Shown: positions 1 through 7,697 of the stretch, piece by piece
Position numbering within the stretch: the stretch's first letter is position 1
Layout of the letters: every line of letters starts with the position of its first letter
NCBI RefSeq assembly: GCF_000421845.1
Contig: NZ_ATXU01000009.1
Location: 62,001 to 126,000, forward strand
Source: Leucobacter chironomi DSM 19883
GTDB taxonomy: Bacteria > Actinomycetota > Actinomycetes > Actinomycetales > Microbacteriaceae
Direction: 5' to 3'
DNA: 64,000 nt
Notes under the pieces: model-generated
Seen by the model: the letters and a program-made list of their open reading frames with translations, nothing else
Told to the model about the DNA's origin: nothing
Database searches by the model: none
Position numbers and translations under genes: made by a program

Positions 1-141
1 TTCGGCGCTCGCAGGCGCCGCGGCGCCGACGAACCTCCCCGGGTCACGACCGGGCCGGAACCGACGGGGAGCACCCCGTCACCCGATCCCGCGGGCACCG
101 TCGCCGCGCGGGGCGCACACACGAAGGAGAATCGATCATGA
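1..141 (+). CDS. possible 3' end of an upstream transport gene (partial)
   Basis: Frame 1 is open from the first base and ends in a TGA at 139-141 that overlaps the ATG of the next gene as ATGA, the usual sign of translational coupling. The 46 visible residues are charged and proline-rich with no domain, as in the cytoplasmic tail of a membrane permease. Because the next gene is a sugar-binding lipoprotein, an ABC permease is the natural guess, but nothing in the residues proves it. The stretch could equally be an untranslated leader that happens to be open. Confidence 0.35.
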   Translation, partial: FGARRRRGADEPPRVTTGPEPTGSTPSPDPAGTVAARGAHTKENRS

Positions 142-1343
142 AACGATCGCTGAGCATTACGGCGAGCCTCGTCGGCGCGGCATCGCTGATCCTGCTGGCG
201 GGGTGCACCACCGATCCATCGGTGGAGACCCCGGCGGAGGAGACCAGCGAGGAGACCTCGTCGGCCGAGTGGTTCGACCAGGAGCTCTTCGACAAGCAGA
301 ACGCCGAGCGCTCGGTCGTGCCCGAAGGGCCCGCCGAGCAGCCGTACCTGCAGACCATCAACGCCGAGATGCGCGATACCGCGGAGTACGCCTCCGAGGG
401 GGCGAAGAAGCTGTGCTTCGCGAATGCCTCGATCTCGAACCCGTGGCGGCAGACCGGCTGGATCACGATGAACGAGCAGCTGAAGGTGCTGCAGGAGTCG
501 GGCGCGTTCTCCGAGATGGAGACGCGTGACGCGAAGGACAGCGACGACACCCAGATCGCCGACATCGACTACTTCATCGCCGAGGGCAACTGCGACGGCT
601 TCATCATCTCGCCGAACTCCACGGCCGCGATGACACCCGCCGTGGAGCGCGCCTGCGCGACCGGCAAGCCCGTCGTGGTCTTCGACCGCGGCGTCCAGAC
701 CGACTGCGCCGTCACGTTCATCCACCCGATCGGCGGCTTCGCCTGGGGCATCGACACCGCCGAGTTCCTGATCGACAACCTCGAGAAGGGCGACAAGGTC
801 GTCGCGCTGCGCATCCTGCCCGGCGTCGACGTGCTCGAGCAGCGCTGGGCCGCGGCCGACAAGCTGTTCGACGAGGCCGGCATCGAAGCGGTCGACTACT
901 TCACCGGAGCCGACCCCGCCGAGATCAAGAAGATCATCTCCGACGAGCTCGCGAAGGGCGACGTGCAGGGCATCTGGATGGATGCCGGCGACGGCGCGGT
1001 CGCGGCGATCGAAGCCTTCGAGGACGCCGGCAAGCCCTACCCGGTGATGACCGGCGAGGACGAGCTGAGCTTCCTGCGCAAGTGGAAGGACACGGGCCTC
1101 ACCGGCCTCGCCCCCGTCTACTCCAACTTCCAGTGGCGCACCCCGCTGCTCGCGATGGAGAAGATCTTCGCCGGTGAGCAGGTGCCGACCGAGTGGGTGC
1201 TGCCGCAGAGCCCCATCACCGCGGAAGAGCTCGACGACTACCTGAAGCGCAACGAGGGCATGCCCGACGGCCACTACGCGAAGTTCGGCGGCGAGGATCT
1301 GCCGGGCTACCCGCAGGTCTGGCAGGATCGGGTCATCCCCTAG
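138..1343 (+). CDS. sugar ABC transporter substrate-binding lipoprotein
   Basis: Extracellular lipid-anchored receptor that captures a sugar or polyol for an ABC importer whose other subunits would lie upstream. The N-terminus has a lipoprotein signal (MKRS, hydrophobic stretch, lipobox LAGC with Cys23) followed by an acidic Ser/Thr linker. The rest reads as a periplasmic-binding-protein fold of the ribose/galactose type (Peripla_BP_4), with segments such as GNCDGFIISPNST, GKPVVVFDRGV and GIWMDAGDG that form the two-lobed Rossmann-like domains. The 401-residue length is slightly long for the family. A strong AAGGAG lies 9 bases before the ATG. The downstream epimerases and aldo/keto reductase suggest a carbohydrate or inositol-like ligand; the exact substrate is not readable. 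Confidence 0.85.
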   Translation: MKRSLSITASLVGAASLILLAGCTTDPSVETPAEETSEETSSAEWFDQELFDKQNAERSVVPEGPAEQPYLQTINAEMRDTAEYASEGAKKLCFANASISNPWRQTGWITMNEQLKVLQESGAFSEMETRDAKDSDDTQIADIDYFIAEGNCDGFIISPNSTAAMTPAVERACATGKPVVVFDRGVQTDCAVTFIHPIGGFAWGIDTAEFLIDNLEKGDKVVALRILPGVDVLEQRWAAADKLFDEAGIEAVDYFTGADPAEIKKIISDELAKGDVQGIWMDAGDGAVAAIEAFEDAGKPYPVMTGEDELSFLRKWKDTGLTGLAPVYSNFQWRTPLLAMEKIFAGEQVPTEWVLPQSPITAEELDDYLKRNEGMPDGHYAKFGGEDLPGYPQVWQDRVIP

Positions 1344-1358
1344 GCCATGCGGTAGCCC

Positions 1359-1455
1359 GCGGGAGCAGGCCTCTCGGAGACTCGGGCAAGGGATCCCCGC
1401 GTGTCGCTGACGCGCCACGCGAACCTTGATACGTCTCCGAGAGACCTGCTCCCGC
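1359..1455 (+). repeat. large imperfect inverted repeat (23-bp arms) between binding protein and epimerase genes
   Basis: The arms 1359-1381 and 1433-1455 match at 22 of 23 positions when one is reverse-complemented; each carries the core CTCTCGGAGAC. A 51-base interior holds a smaller hairpin (CGCGTG ... CACGCG). An 11-base direct repeat CTCGGGCAAGG occurs at 1381-1391 and again at 1480-1490 next to the ribosome site of the following gene. No T-tract follows. It could be an RNA processing or stability structure that uncouples binding-protein expression from the downstream enzymes, or a small mobile palindrome. Confidence 0.75.
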
Positions 1456-1499
1456 TGGACACCAGGCCGGCATGAGCAGCTCGGGCAAGGAGGAACGAT

Positions 1500-2372
1500 A
1501 TGCGGCGACAGCTCGGAGTCAACACCTGGGTGTGGGCCTCGCCCCTCGACGATGACGCGCTCGCCGGTATCGCCCGGGAAGCGCGGGGGATCGGCTATGA
1601 ACTGCTCGAACTGCCCGTCGAGTCGCCCGGCGACTGGTCGCCGGCGCTCGCCACCGAGCGGCTCGCCGCGCTCGACATGGACGCGCGGGTGGTCGGCGCG
1701 ATGGGCGAGGGCCGAGACCTGCTCGACGACGCGCTGCGCGAGGGCACTCAGCACTATCTGCGGCACTGCGTCGATGCGGCGGTCGCGGTCGGGTCGCCCA
1801 CCGTCGCGGGCCCCTTCACCGCCCGCACGGGCCGCGTCTGGCGCATGAGCGCCGGTGAGCGCGCGGTCGCGGTCGAGACGCTGCGCGAAGCGCTGCGGCC
1901 CGTCGCCGACTACGCCGCCGAGCGCGGCGTGACGCTCGCCATCGAGCCGCTCAACCGCTACGAGACGAGCCTCGTCAACACGGTCGCTCAGGCGCTCGAC
2001 GCCCTGGAGCCGCTGCTCGGATCGGGCGTCGGGCTCGCCCTCGACGCCTACCACCTCAATATCGAGGAGCGCTCGCCGGCGGCGGCGATCCGCGCCGCCG
2101 GATCCCACCTCGTCGTGATGCAGGTGTGCGGCAACGATCGCGGGCCCGCCGGCCCTGACCACACCGACTGGCCCGCGATCCTCGACGCCCTCGACGACGT
2201 CGGCTACGCCGGGCCCCTCACGCTCGAGAGCTTCACCGGCGACAACGACACCATCGCCACGGCGGCGTCGATCTGGCGCCCTCTCGCCGAGAGCCAGCAC
2301 GAGCTCGCCCGCATCACCTTCGATTTCCTCACCGAGCTGCAGCAGCGAAGGAGCCCCCGACATGACGCATGA
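1500..2372 (+). CDS. sugar phosphate isomerase/epimerase (tagatose-3-epimerase-like TIM barrel)
   Basis: Cytoplasmic TIM-barrel protein of the xylose-isomerase-like AP-endonuclease-2 superfamily, 290 residues, the usual size. Metal-ligand segments are visible in order: AIEPLNRYETS (Glu), LALDAYHLNIEE (Asp and His) and LTLESFTGDND (Glu), the pattern of ketose 3-epimerases. It probably moves an epimer or keto centre on the sugar imported by the preceding binding protein. An AAGGAGG at 1487-1493 precedes the ATG. Its 3' end overlaps the next gene by 11 bases, implying one operon. The actual sugar cannot be read from sequence. Confidence 0.82.
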   Translation: MRRQLGVNTWVWASPLDDDALAGIAREARGIGYELLELPVESPGDWSPALATERLAALDMDARVVGAMGEGRDLLDDALREGTQHYLRHCVDAAVAVGSPTVAGPFTARTGRVWRMSAGERAVAVETLREALRPVADYAAERGVTLAIEPLNRYETSLVNTVAQALDALEPLLGSGVGLALDAYHLNIEERSPAAAIRAAGSHLVVMQVCGNDRGPAGPDHTDWPAILDALDDVGYAGPLTLESFTGDNDTIATAASIWRPLAESQHELARITFDFLTELQQRRSPRHDA

Positions 2373-3378
2373 CGCATCGCATCCCGTCACCCTGTTCACC
2401 GGCCAGTGGGCCGACCTGCCCTTCGAGGAGGTGGCCCGGCTGGCCGCGGAATGGGGCTACGACGGGCTCGAGATCGCCGCCTCCGGCGACCACCTCGATC
2501 TGGCCCGCGCCGACGAAGACGATGCCTACCTGCGGTCGCGGCTCGAGATCCTCGACCGCCACGGCCTGCGCGTGTGGGCGATCTCCAACCACCTCGCCGG
2601 GCAGGCCGTCTGCGACGACCCCATCGACTTCCGGCATCAGGCGATCGTGCGCCCCTACGTGTGGGGCGACGGCGACCCTGAGGGGGTGCGGCAGCGCGCA
2701 GCCGAGGACATGCAGCGCGCCGCCCGCGTCGCCCGCAAGCTCGGCGCCGACGTCGTCACGGGCTTCACCGGGTCGAAGATCTGGCCCTACGTGGCGATGT
2801 TCCCACCCGTGCCGGCCGAGGTCATCGACGAGGGTTACGAGGATTTCGCGCGGCGGTGGAACCCGATCCTCGACGTCTTCGACTCCGAGGGGGTGCGGTA
2901 CGCGCACGAGGTGCACCCCTCCGAGATCGCCTACGACTACTGGACGACAGTGCGCGCGATCGAAGCGATCGACCACCGGCACGCGTTCGGCATCAACTGG
3001 GATCCGAGCCATCTCGTGTGGCAGGGCATCGACCCGATCGGTTTCATCGTCGACTTCGCCGACCGCATCTGCCACGTCGACTGCAAGGACACGCGGCTGC
3101 GGCCGCCCACGGGGCGCTCGGGCATCCTCGGGTCCCATCTGCCGTGGGGCGACCCGCGTCGCGGCTGGGACTTCGTCTCCACCGGGCACGGCGACACGCA
3201 CTGGGAGGACGGGTTCCGGGCACTCGCGTCGATCGGCTACGCCGGCCCGATCTCGATCGAGTGGGAGGACGCCGGCATGGATCGACTGCACGGCGCCGCC
3301 GAAGCTGTCGGGCGCATCCGCTCGCTGCTCTGGAAGCGCCCCGAGGCCGCCTTCGACTCGGCGTTCTCGAACCAGTAG
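2362..3378 (+). CDS. second sugar phosphate isomerase/epimerase family protein
   Basis: Another TIM-barrel protein of the AP-endonuclease-2-like superfamily (338 residues), not a close copy of its neighbour. Key segments are EVHPSEIAYDY, GINWDPSHLVWQG, VDCKDTRLR and the C-terminal ISIEWEDAGMD, which supply the acidic and histidine metal ligands. Related actinobacterial proteins sit in inositol or sugar-acid catabolic operons beside oxidoreductases. The ATG at 2362 was chosen because AAGGAG lies about 8 bases upstream and an alternative ATG at 2369 is in another frame. Translation is probably coupled to the preceding epimerase. Confidence 0.8.
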   Translation: MTHDASHPVTLFTGQWADLPFEEVARLAAEWGYDGLEIAASGDHLDLARADEDDAYLRSRLEILDRHGLRVWAISNHLAGQAVCDDPIDFRHQAIVRPYVWGDGDPEGVRQRAAEDMQRAARVARKLGADVVTGFTGSKIWPYVAMFPPVPAEVIDEGYEDFARRWNPILDVFDSEGVRYAHEVHPSEIAYDYWTTVRAIEAIDHRHAFGINWDPSHLVWQGIDPIGFIVDFADRICHVDCKDTRLRPPTGRSGILGSHLPWGDPRRGWDFVSTGHGDTHWEDGFRALASIGYAGPISIEWEDAGMDRLHGAAEAVGRIRSLLWKRPEAAFDSAFSNQ

Positions 3379-3465
3379 CGCCCGGCGACGCACGCCGTCA
3401 TCTGCGGGTGCGGTCGAGGCTCCGCTGCTAGCGTCGGTGGCGTATCGATCGAAGGAGACCCCACT

Positions 3466-4434
3466 ATGACCGCACCCGCTCGCACCCGCATCGGCTCGTC
3501 CGACATCGAGATCTCCGCGCTCGCCCTCGGCGGCAACGTGTTCGGCTGGACGGCCGACCGGGCGACCTCGTTCGATGTGCTCGACGCGTTCCTCGCGGGC
3601 GGCGGCGACTTCGTCGACACGGCCGACGGGTACTCGCACTGGGCGCCGGGCAACGGCGGCGGGGAGTCCGAGACGATCATCGGGGAGTGGATCGCCGCCC
3701 GCGGCAACCGCGACGATGTGGTGCTCGCCACGAAGGTGTCGACCCACCCGCAGTTCCAGGGCCTCGCCGCCGGCACCGTGCGCGCCGCGGCGGACGCCTC
3801 CCTGCAGCGCCTGCAGACCGACCGCATCGACCTCTACTACGCGCACTTCGACGACGCCGAGACCCCGCTCGAGCAGACCGTCGAGGCGTTCTCCGCGCTC
3901 GTCGACGCCGGCAAGGTGCGTGCGATCGGGGTCTCCAACTACACGGCCGAGCGGGTGGCCGAGTGGTTCCGCATCGCCCGCGAGGGCGGGTACCACCTGC
4001 CCGTCGCCCTGCAGCCCCACTACAACCTCGTGGAGCGCGAGTTCGAGACGAACGGCTTGCGCGATGCAGCCGAGCGCGAGCGCCTCGCGGTGTTCCCCTA
4101 CTTCTCGCTCGCGAAGGGCTTCCTCGCCGGGAAGTACCGCGACACCGCCGACGCGGCCGCACCCGGGGCGAGCCCGCGCGCGGGCGACGCGGTCTCCTAC
4201 CTCGACGACCGCGGCCGCGCCGTGCTCGCGGAGCTCGACGAGGTCGCGGCGGCGCACGATGCGCCGGTGGCGGCCGTCTCGCTCGCGTGGCTGCGCGCCC
4301 AGTCCACGGTGGCGGCGCCGATCGCGAGCGCGCGCAGCACGGGGCAGCTGACGGCGCTCCTCGCCTCGCTCACGCTCGAACTCACCGGCGACGAGCTGGG
4401 CCGGCTCGCGGCCGCCTCCGACGGAGGCCGATGA
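3466..4434 (+). CDS. aldo/keto reductase
   Basis: NAD(P)H-dependent oxidoreductase with the AKR TIM barrel, 322 residues. The N-terminal signature LALGGNVFGW, the catalytic Asp and Tyr in FVDTADGYSHW, the Lys in LATKVSTHP and the His in DLYYAHFDD form the expected tetrad. The substrate-loop segment AIGVSNYTAE and the C-terminal cofactor region VAAPIASARS are also typical. It has its own AAGGAGA ribosome site and an 87-base gap in front, so it may start a new transcript, although the context suggests a role in the same sugar pathway. The stop overlaps the next start as ATGA. Confidence 0.88.
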   Translation: MTAPARTRIGSSDIEISALALGGNVFGWTADRATSFDVLDAFLAGGGDFVDTADGYSHWAPGNGGGESETIIGEWIAARGNRDDVVLATKVSTHPQFQGLAAGTVRAAADASLQRLQTDRIDLYYAHFDDAETPLEQTVEAFSALVDAGKVRAIGVSNYTAERVAEWFRIAREGGYHLPVALQPHYNLVEREFETNGLRDAAERERLAVFPYFSLAKGFLAGKYRDTADAAAPGASPRAGDAVSYLDDRGRAVLAELDEVAAAHDAPVAAVSLAWLRAQSTVAAPIASARSTGQLTALLASLTLELTGDELGRLAAASDGGR

Positions 4435-4880
4435 GGATCTGGTCGATCCACCCCCGGCACCTCGACCGCATGGGGCTGCTGGCCTGCTGGCGCGAGACGC
4501 TGCTCGCGCAGGCCGTGCTCGCCGGCCGCACCCGCGGCTACCGCACCCATCCGCAGCTGGAGCGGTTCCGGGCGCAGGCCGATCCGCTCGCCGCGGTGGG
4601 CGCCTACCTCGGGGTTGTCGCTGCGGAGGCGGCGGATCGGGGCTATCGCTTCGATGCGGGGCGGATCCTGCAGCCGACGCCGGTCGCCGAGTTCGGTGCG
4701 GCGATTCCGGTCGCGCGCGGGCAGCTCGACTACGAGTGGGAGCATCTCGGCCGCAAGCTGCACGAGCGCAGCCCGGAGGACGCTGCGCGCTGGGAGGATG
4801 CCGGTGAGCCGAGCGCCCACCCGCTCTTCAGCGTGGTGCCCGGCGGTATCGAATCGTGGGAGCGCCCCGCGGCGCCTTGA
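4431..4880 (+). CDS. pyrimidine dimer DNA glycosylase/endonuclease V-like family protein
   Basis: A 149-residue protein starting MRIWSIHPRHLDRMGL. The N-terminal RIWSIHP and the run LLACWRETLLAQAVL, followed by GYRTHPQLERFRA and YEWEHLGRKLHER, match the small Pyr_excise (T4 endonuclease V-like) family often annotated in actinobacteria. It is probably a DNA-repair or DNA-binding protein, but biochemical activity of the bacterial members is poorly established. It overlaps the aldo/keto reductase by ATGA and so is translationally coupled to it, which looks like chance operon packing rather than shared function. Confidence 0.65.
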   Translation: MRIWSIHPRHLDRMGLLACWRETLLAQAVLAGRTRGYRTHPQLERFRAQADPLAAVGAYLGVVAAEAADRGYRFDAGRILQPTPVAEFGAAIPVARGQLDYEWEHLGRKLHERSPEDAARWEDAGEPSAHPLFSVVPGGIESWERPAAP

Positions 4881-4909
4881 TCGGGCGGCGCGGGTGGGAG
4901 AATGGGGCG

Positions 4910-5596
4910 GTGAGTCAGCTTCCGGATCCCGAACACCTCAGCGCCCCCGAGACCGCGGCCGATCCGCACCCGGAGCGCACCACGGCGGGCGTCGGCCCGT
5001 GGCCGGGAGGCCGCGACGCGTGGCCCGCCGGCGAGCACTACGACCCCGAACTGCTCGAGCACGGCGACACCCGCAACGTGATCGATCGCTACCGCTACTG
5101 GCGCATGGAGGCGATTGTGGCGGATCTCGACGAGCACCGGCATCCGTTCCACGTGGCGATCGAGAACTGGCAGCACGACATGAACATCGGTTCGATCGTG
5201 CGCAGCGCCAACGCCTTCGCCGCGGACACGGTGCACATCGTCGGCCGCCGCCGGTGGAACAAGCGGGGCGCGATGGTCACCGACCGCTACCAGCACGTGG
5301 TGCACCGGCCCGACGTGGCGGCGCTCGTCGAGTGGGCGCGCGAGGAGGGGATCCCGATCATCGCGATCGACAACGTGCCAGGCTGCGTGCCCATGGAGAC
5401 CTTCGAGTGGCCCGAGCGCTGCGTGATGCTGTTCGGTCAGGAGGGGCCGGGGCTCACGGCCGAGGCGATTGCGGCGGCGCAGGCCGTGGTCGAGATCACT
5501 CAGTACGGGTCGACCCGCTCGATCAACGCGAGCGCGGCAGCCGCCGTCGCCATGTTCTCATGGGTGGGGCAGCACTCCCCCCTGCGCCCGCGCTGA
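4910..5596 (+). CDS. SpoU-family rRNA/tRNA methyltransferase
   Basis: SPOUT-superfamily 2'-O-ribose methyltransferase of 228 residues using S-adenosylmethionine and forming a trefoil knot. Motif 1 is NIGSIVRSANAF, motif 2 is MLFGQEGPGL and motif 3 is YGSTRSINASAAAAVAMF, containing the conserved Arg, Glu and Asn-x-Ser signature. I chose GTG 4910 because GGGAG lies 9-10 bases upstream, whereas earlier in-frame starts have no ribosome site. The N-terminal 60 residues are a variable extension. The target RNA position is unknown. It faces the ABC-2 exporter convergently across a palindromic repeat. Confidence 0.85.
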   Translation: MSQLPDPEHLSAPETAADPHPERTTAGVGPWPGGRDAWPAGEHYDPELLEHGDTRNVIDRYRYWRMEAIVADLDEHRHPFHVAIENWQHDMNIGSIVRSANAFAADTVHIVGRRRWNKRGAMVTDRYQHVVHRPDVAALVEWAREEGIPIIAIDNVPGCVPMETFEWPERCVMLFGQEGPGLTAEAIAAAQAVVEITQYGSTRSINASAAAAVAMFSWVGQHSPLRPR

Positions 5597-5650
5597 GCCC
5601 CCCTCTCCAGATCTATCCCCGAGCCCCCGAGCCCCCGAGCCCTCGAGCCC

Positions 5651-5737
5651 CCGCAGCTCAGGGCGTGGATCGCAGCTCAGGCGGAGAAACTCGGCGAGAA
5701 GCTCCGCTTGAGCTGCGATCCACGCCCTGAACTGCGG
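5651..5737. repeat. dispersed palindromic repeat, copy A
   Basis: Two 36-base arms, 5651-5686 and 5702-5737, agree at 34 of 36 positions as an inverted repeat around a 15-base loop. Each arm contains two tandem units beginning GCAG(C/T)TCA followed by a GTGGATC core. Clearly related copies lie at 20901-20983 and 22973-23094. It sits between convergent genes and, as RNA, would form a very stable hairpin, so it may double as a two-way terminator. It resembles REP/BIME-like elements; no transposase is present in the window. Confidence 0.85.
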
Positions 5738-5759
5738 TGAGGGGGCGGATCGCGGGGCC

Positions 5760-6614
5760 TTAGACCACGTCGCGTCTCCAGCGCAGCAGCCAGCCGGCCG
5801 CCACGGCCACCACCGCGTACGCGACGAGCACGGCGAGGCCGGCCCAGATGCCGAGTGCGCTCGATCCCTGCGGCACCGAGGGGTCGAGCGACGAGAGGCT
5901 GCTCATCACACTCGCCCCCACGAACGAGTCGGTCGCCGCCCCGGGCAGGAACTTCGCGATCTGCGCGCTCCACTCCCAGAACTGCGCGCCGGTTCGCAGC
6001 AGCGGTTCGACGAACTGGGTGAATACGAGCGCGATGACGATGGCGATGGCCTGGTTGCGCACGAGCACGCCGATCCCGAACCCGATGACGGCCCAGATGC
6101 CGAGCGCTGCGAGCACGCGCCCGATCACCGCCCAGGTCTCGCCCGAGCCGAGCATCGGGTCGCCGCCCGTTGCGGCCGTCACGCCCGCGCCCGCGCCGAC
6201 CGCGCCGAGAAGGCCGGCGGCCCCGAGCAGCACGCCGAAGACGATCAGCACGGCGGTCTTGCTCAGCAGCACGAGGCCGCGTCGCGGTTCGAGCGTGAAG
6301 GTGAGCCCGAGCGTGCGGTGCCGCAGCTCGCCCGTCGCCGTGAGTGCGCCGAGCAGCAGCGGGACGACGTATCCGAAGGTCGAGACCGAGGAGTAGACCA
6401 TGTTGGCGGCGCTCTGCGCCGGCAGCTGCGGCGCTCCGGCTCCGGCTCCGGCTCCGGCGAGCATGTCGCCCATCGCGCTGAACATGAACGCGAACATCGA
6501 CGCGATCATTGCGGAGTAGGCCGCGATGACGATCGCCAGAATCCACCACAGCTTGGTGGAGAGCACCTTGCGCCACTCGGAGGAGAGGCTGCGTACGACG
6601 CGCGAGTCGCTCAT
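5760..6614 (-). CDS. ABC-2 type transporter permease
   Basis: Integral membrane subunit of a two-gene ABC exporter, 284 residues with about six membrane helices (for example WWILAIVIAAYSAMIASMFAF near the N-terminus and VLVAYAVVAVAAGWLL near the end). The region GELRHRTLGLTFTLEPRR between helices 2 and 3 is the conserved coupling segment of ABC-2 permeases of the NatB/antibiotic-export type. Its ATG overlaps the stop of the ATPase gene by 4 bases. Between helices it carries a Gly/Ala-rich loop (GAGAGAGAPQ). The exported substrate is unknown. Confidence 0.85.
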   Translation of the reverse strand: MSDSRVVRSLSSEWRKVLSTKLWWILAIVIAAYSAMIASMFAFMFSAMGDMLAGAGAGAGAPQLPAQSAANMVYSSVSTFGYVVPLLLGALTATGELRHRTLGLTFTLEPRRGLVLLSKTAVLIVFGVLLGAAGLLGAVGAGAGVTAATGGDPMLGSGETWAVIGRVLAALGIWAVIGFGIGVLVRNQAIAIVIALVFTQFVEPLLRTGAQFWEWSAQIAKFLPGAATDSFVGASVMSSLSSLDPSVPQGSSALGIWAGLAVLVAYAVVAVAAGWLLRWRRDVV

Positions 6615-7573
6615 CGCGCACCTCCTTCGGAGTCGGCGGGGGTCGATGCAGGGGTGTCGGTCGGCGGGTTCGCGTCGCCGTCCTCGATGAGTTCGAGGAA
6701 GCTCTGCTCCAGCTCGCTCTCCTCGACGCTCAGGTGGGAGAGCGCGATGCCGGCGTCGAGCGCGATCTCCCCGACCGCGGCGGGTTCGAATCCGCTCACG
6801 CGCATCGTCTCGCCCCGCACGCCGTGCACCTGGGCGCCCGCCTGCTGCAGCGCCTGCGCGAGACCGGGCCGATCTGCCGCCGAGACGAGCACGGTGCGCT
6901 CGCCGTCGCCGCGCTGCAGTTCGGCCAGGGTGCCCGCGAAGGCGAGTTCGCCGCGGCGGATCACCACGACGTCGTCGACGGTCTGCTGCACTTCGCTCAG
7001 CAGGTGCGACGACAGCAGCACGGTCTTGCCCTCGCTCGCGAGGTGCTGCAGGAAGAGGCGGATCCAGCGGATGCCCTCGGGGTCGAGGCCGTTGATGGGC
7101 TCGTCGAGGAGGAGCACCTGGGGGTCTCCGAGCAGGGCCGCCGCGAGGGAGAGTCGCTGGCGCATGCCGAGAGAGTAGGTGCCCGTCTTGCGGTCGGCCG
7201 CGCCTTCGAGGCCGACGAGCGCGAGTTTCTCGTCGACGCGTGCGGCGGGCACGCCGATGGCGCGTCGCACGATGTCGAGGTCCGCCCGTCCTGTGTGGGC
7301 GGGGTGGAAGTTGGCGGAGAGCGCCGATCCCACGGTGAGCGCCGGGTGATCCAGCGCGGTGTAGGGCGTGCCGCCGATGCTGGCCGTGCCGGAGTCGGGG
7401 CGCAGGAGCCCGAGCACCATGCCGAGCGTGGTGGTCTTGCCCGAGCCGTTCGGGCCGAGGAAGCCGGTGACGCGGCCCGGCTGTGCGGTGAAGCTGAGGT
7501 CGTGCACGGCCTGCACGCTGCCGAAGCGCTTCGAGAGGTGCGCGACCTCTACGGGTATGGCCTGCTGGGTCAT
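6611..7573 (-). CDS. ABC transporter ATP-binding protein
   Basis: Cytoplasmic ATPase driving the neighbouring ABC-2 permease; 320 residues with a C-terminal extension after the nucleotide-binding domain, as in the CcmA/NatA group. Walker A is GPNGSGKTT (about residues 39-47), signature YSLGMRQRLSLAA, Walker B VLLLDEPINGLDP, and the H-loop SSH. All catalytic residues are intact. It is the first gene of the operon; a GAGAGGGG ribosome site lies just before the ATG, and a long palindrome overlapping the likely promoter sits immediately upstream at 7592-7630. Confidence 0.9.
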   Translation of the reverse strand: MTQQAIPVEVAHLSKRFGSVQAVHDLSFTAQPGRVTGFLGPNGSGKTTTLGMVLGLLRPDSGTASIGGTPYTALDHPALTVGSALSANFHPAHTGRADLDIVRRAIGVPAARVDEKLALVGLEGAADRKTGTYSLGMRQRLSLAAALLGDPQVLLLDEPINGLDPEGIRWIRLFLQHLASEGKTVLLSSHLLSEVQQTVDDVVVIRRGELAFAGTLAELQRGDGERTVLVSAADRPGLAQALQQAGAQVHGVRGETMRVSGFEPAAVGEIALDAGIALSHLSVEESELEQSFLELIEDGDANPPTDTPASTPADSEGGAR

Positions 7574-7591
7574 GGATCCCCTCTCGTCACT

Positions 7592-7630
7592 GACGCCAAT
7601 AACTCTATATGAAGTAGAACTATTGGCGCC
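7592..7630 (-). promoter_or_regulatory. operator-like palindrome over the promoter of the ABC-2 operon
   Basis: Arms GACGCCAATA (7592-7601) and TATTGGCGCC (7621-7630) are inverted repeats with 9 of 10 matches around 19 bases. On the minus strand a TATAGA -10 candidate (7609-7604) lies inside the loop, with the upstream arm over the -35 position. A dimeric repressor bound here would block transcription of the exporter. No regulator gene is in the operon, so the protein that binds is unknown. Confidence 0.55.
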
Positions 7631-7697
7631 AGGTGCGCGTGGGAGTGGACTGCGGGGAAGCAGGGACAGGGACAGGGGCAGGAGGGCAGGGTGGGGG

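Noticed and set aside
2329-4257. 642-codon minus-strand open frame
   Set aside because: Antisense to the second epimerase and the aldo/keto reductase, both of which have clear family motifs.
5651-5737. Insertion sequence or transposon end
   Set aside because: No transposase or target duplication is visible; it is a stand-alone palindrome.
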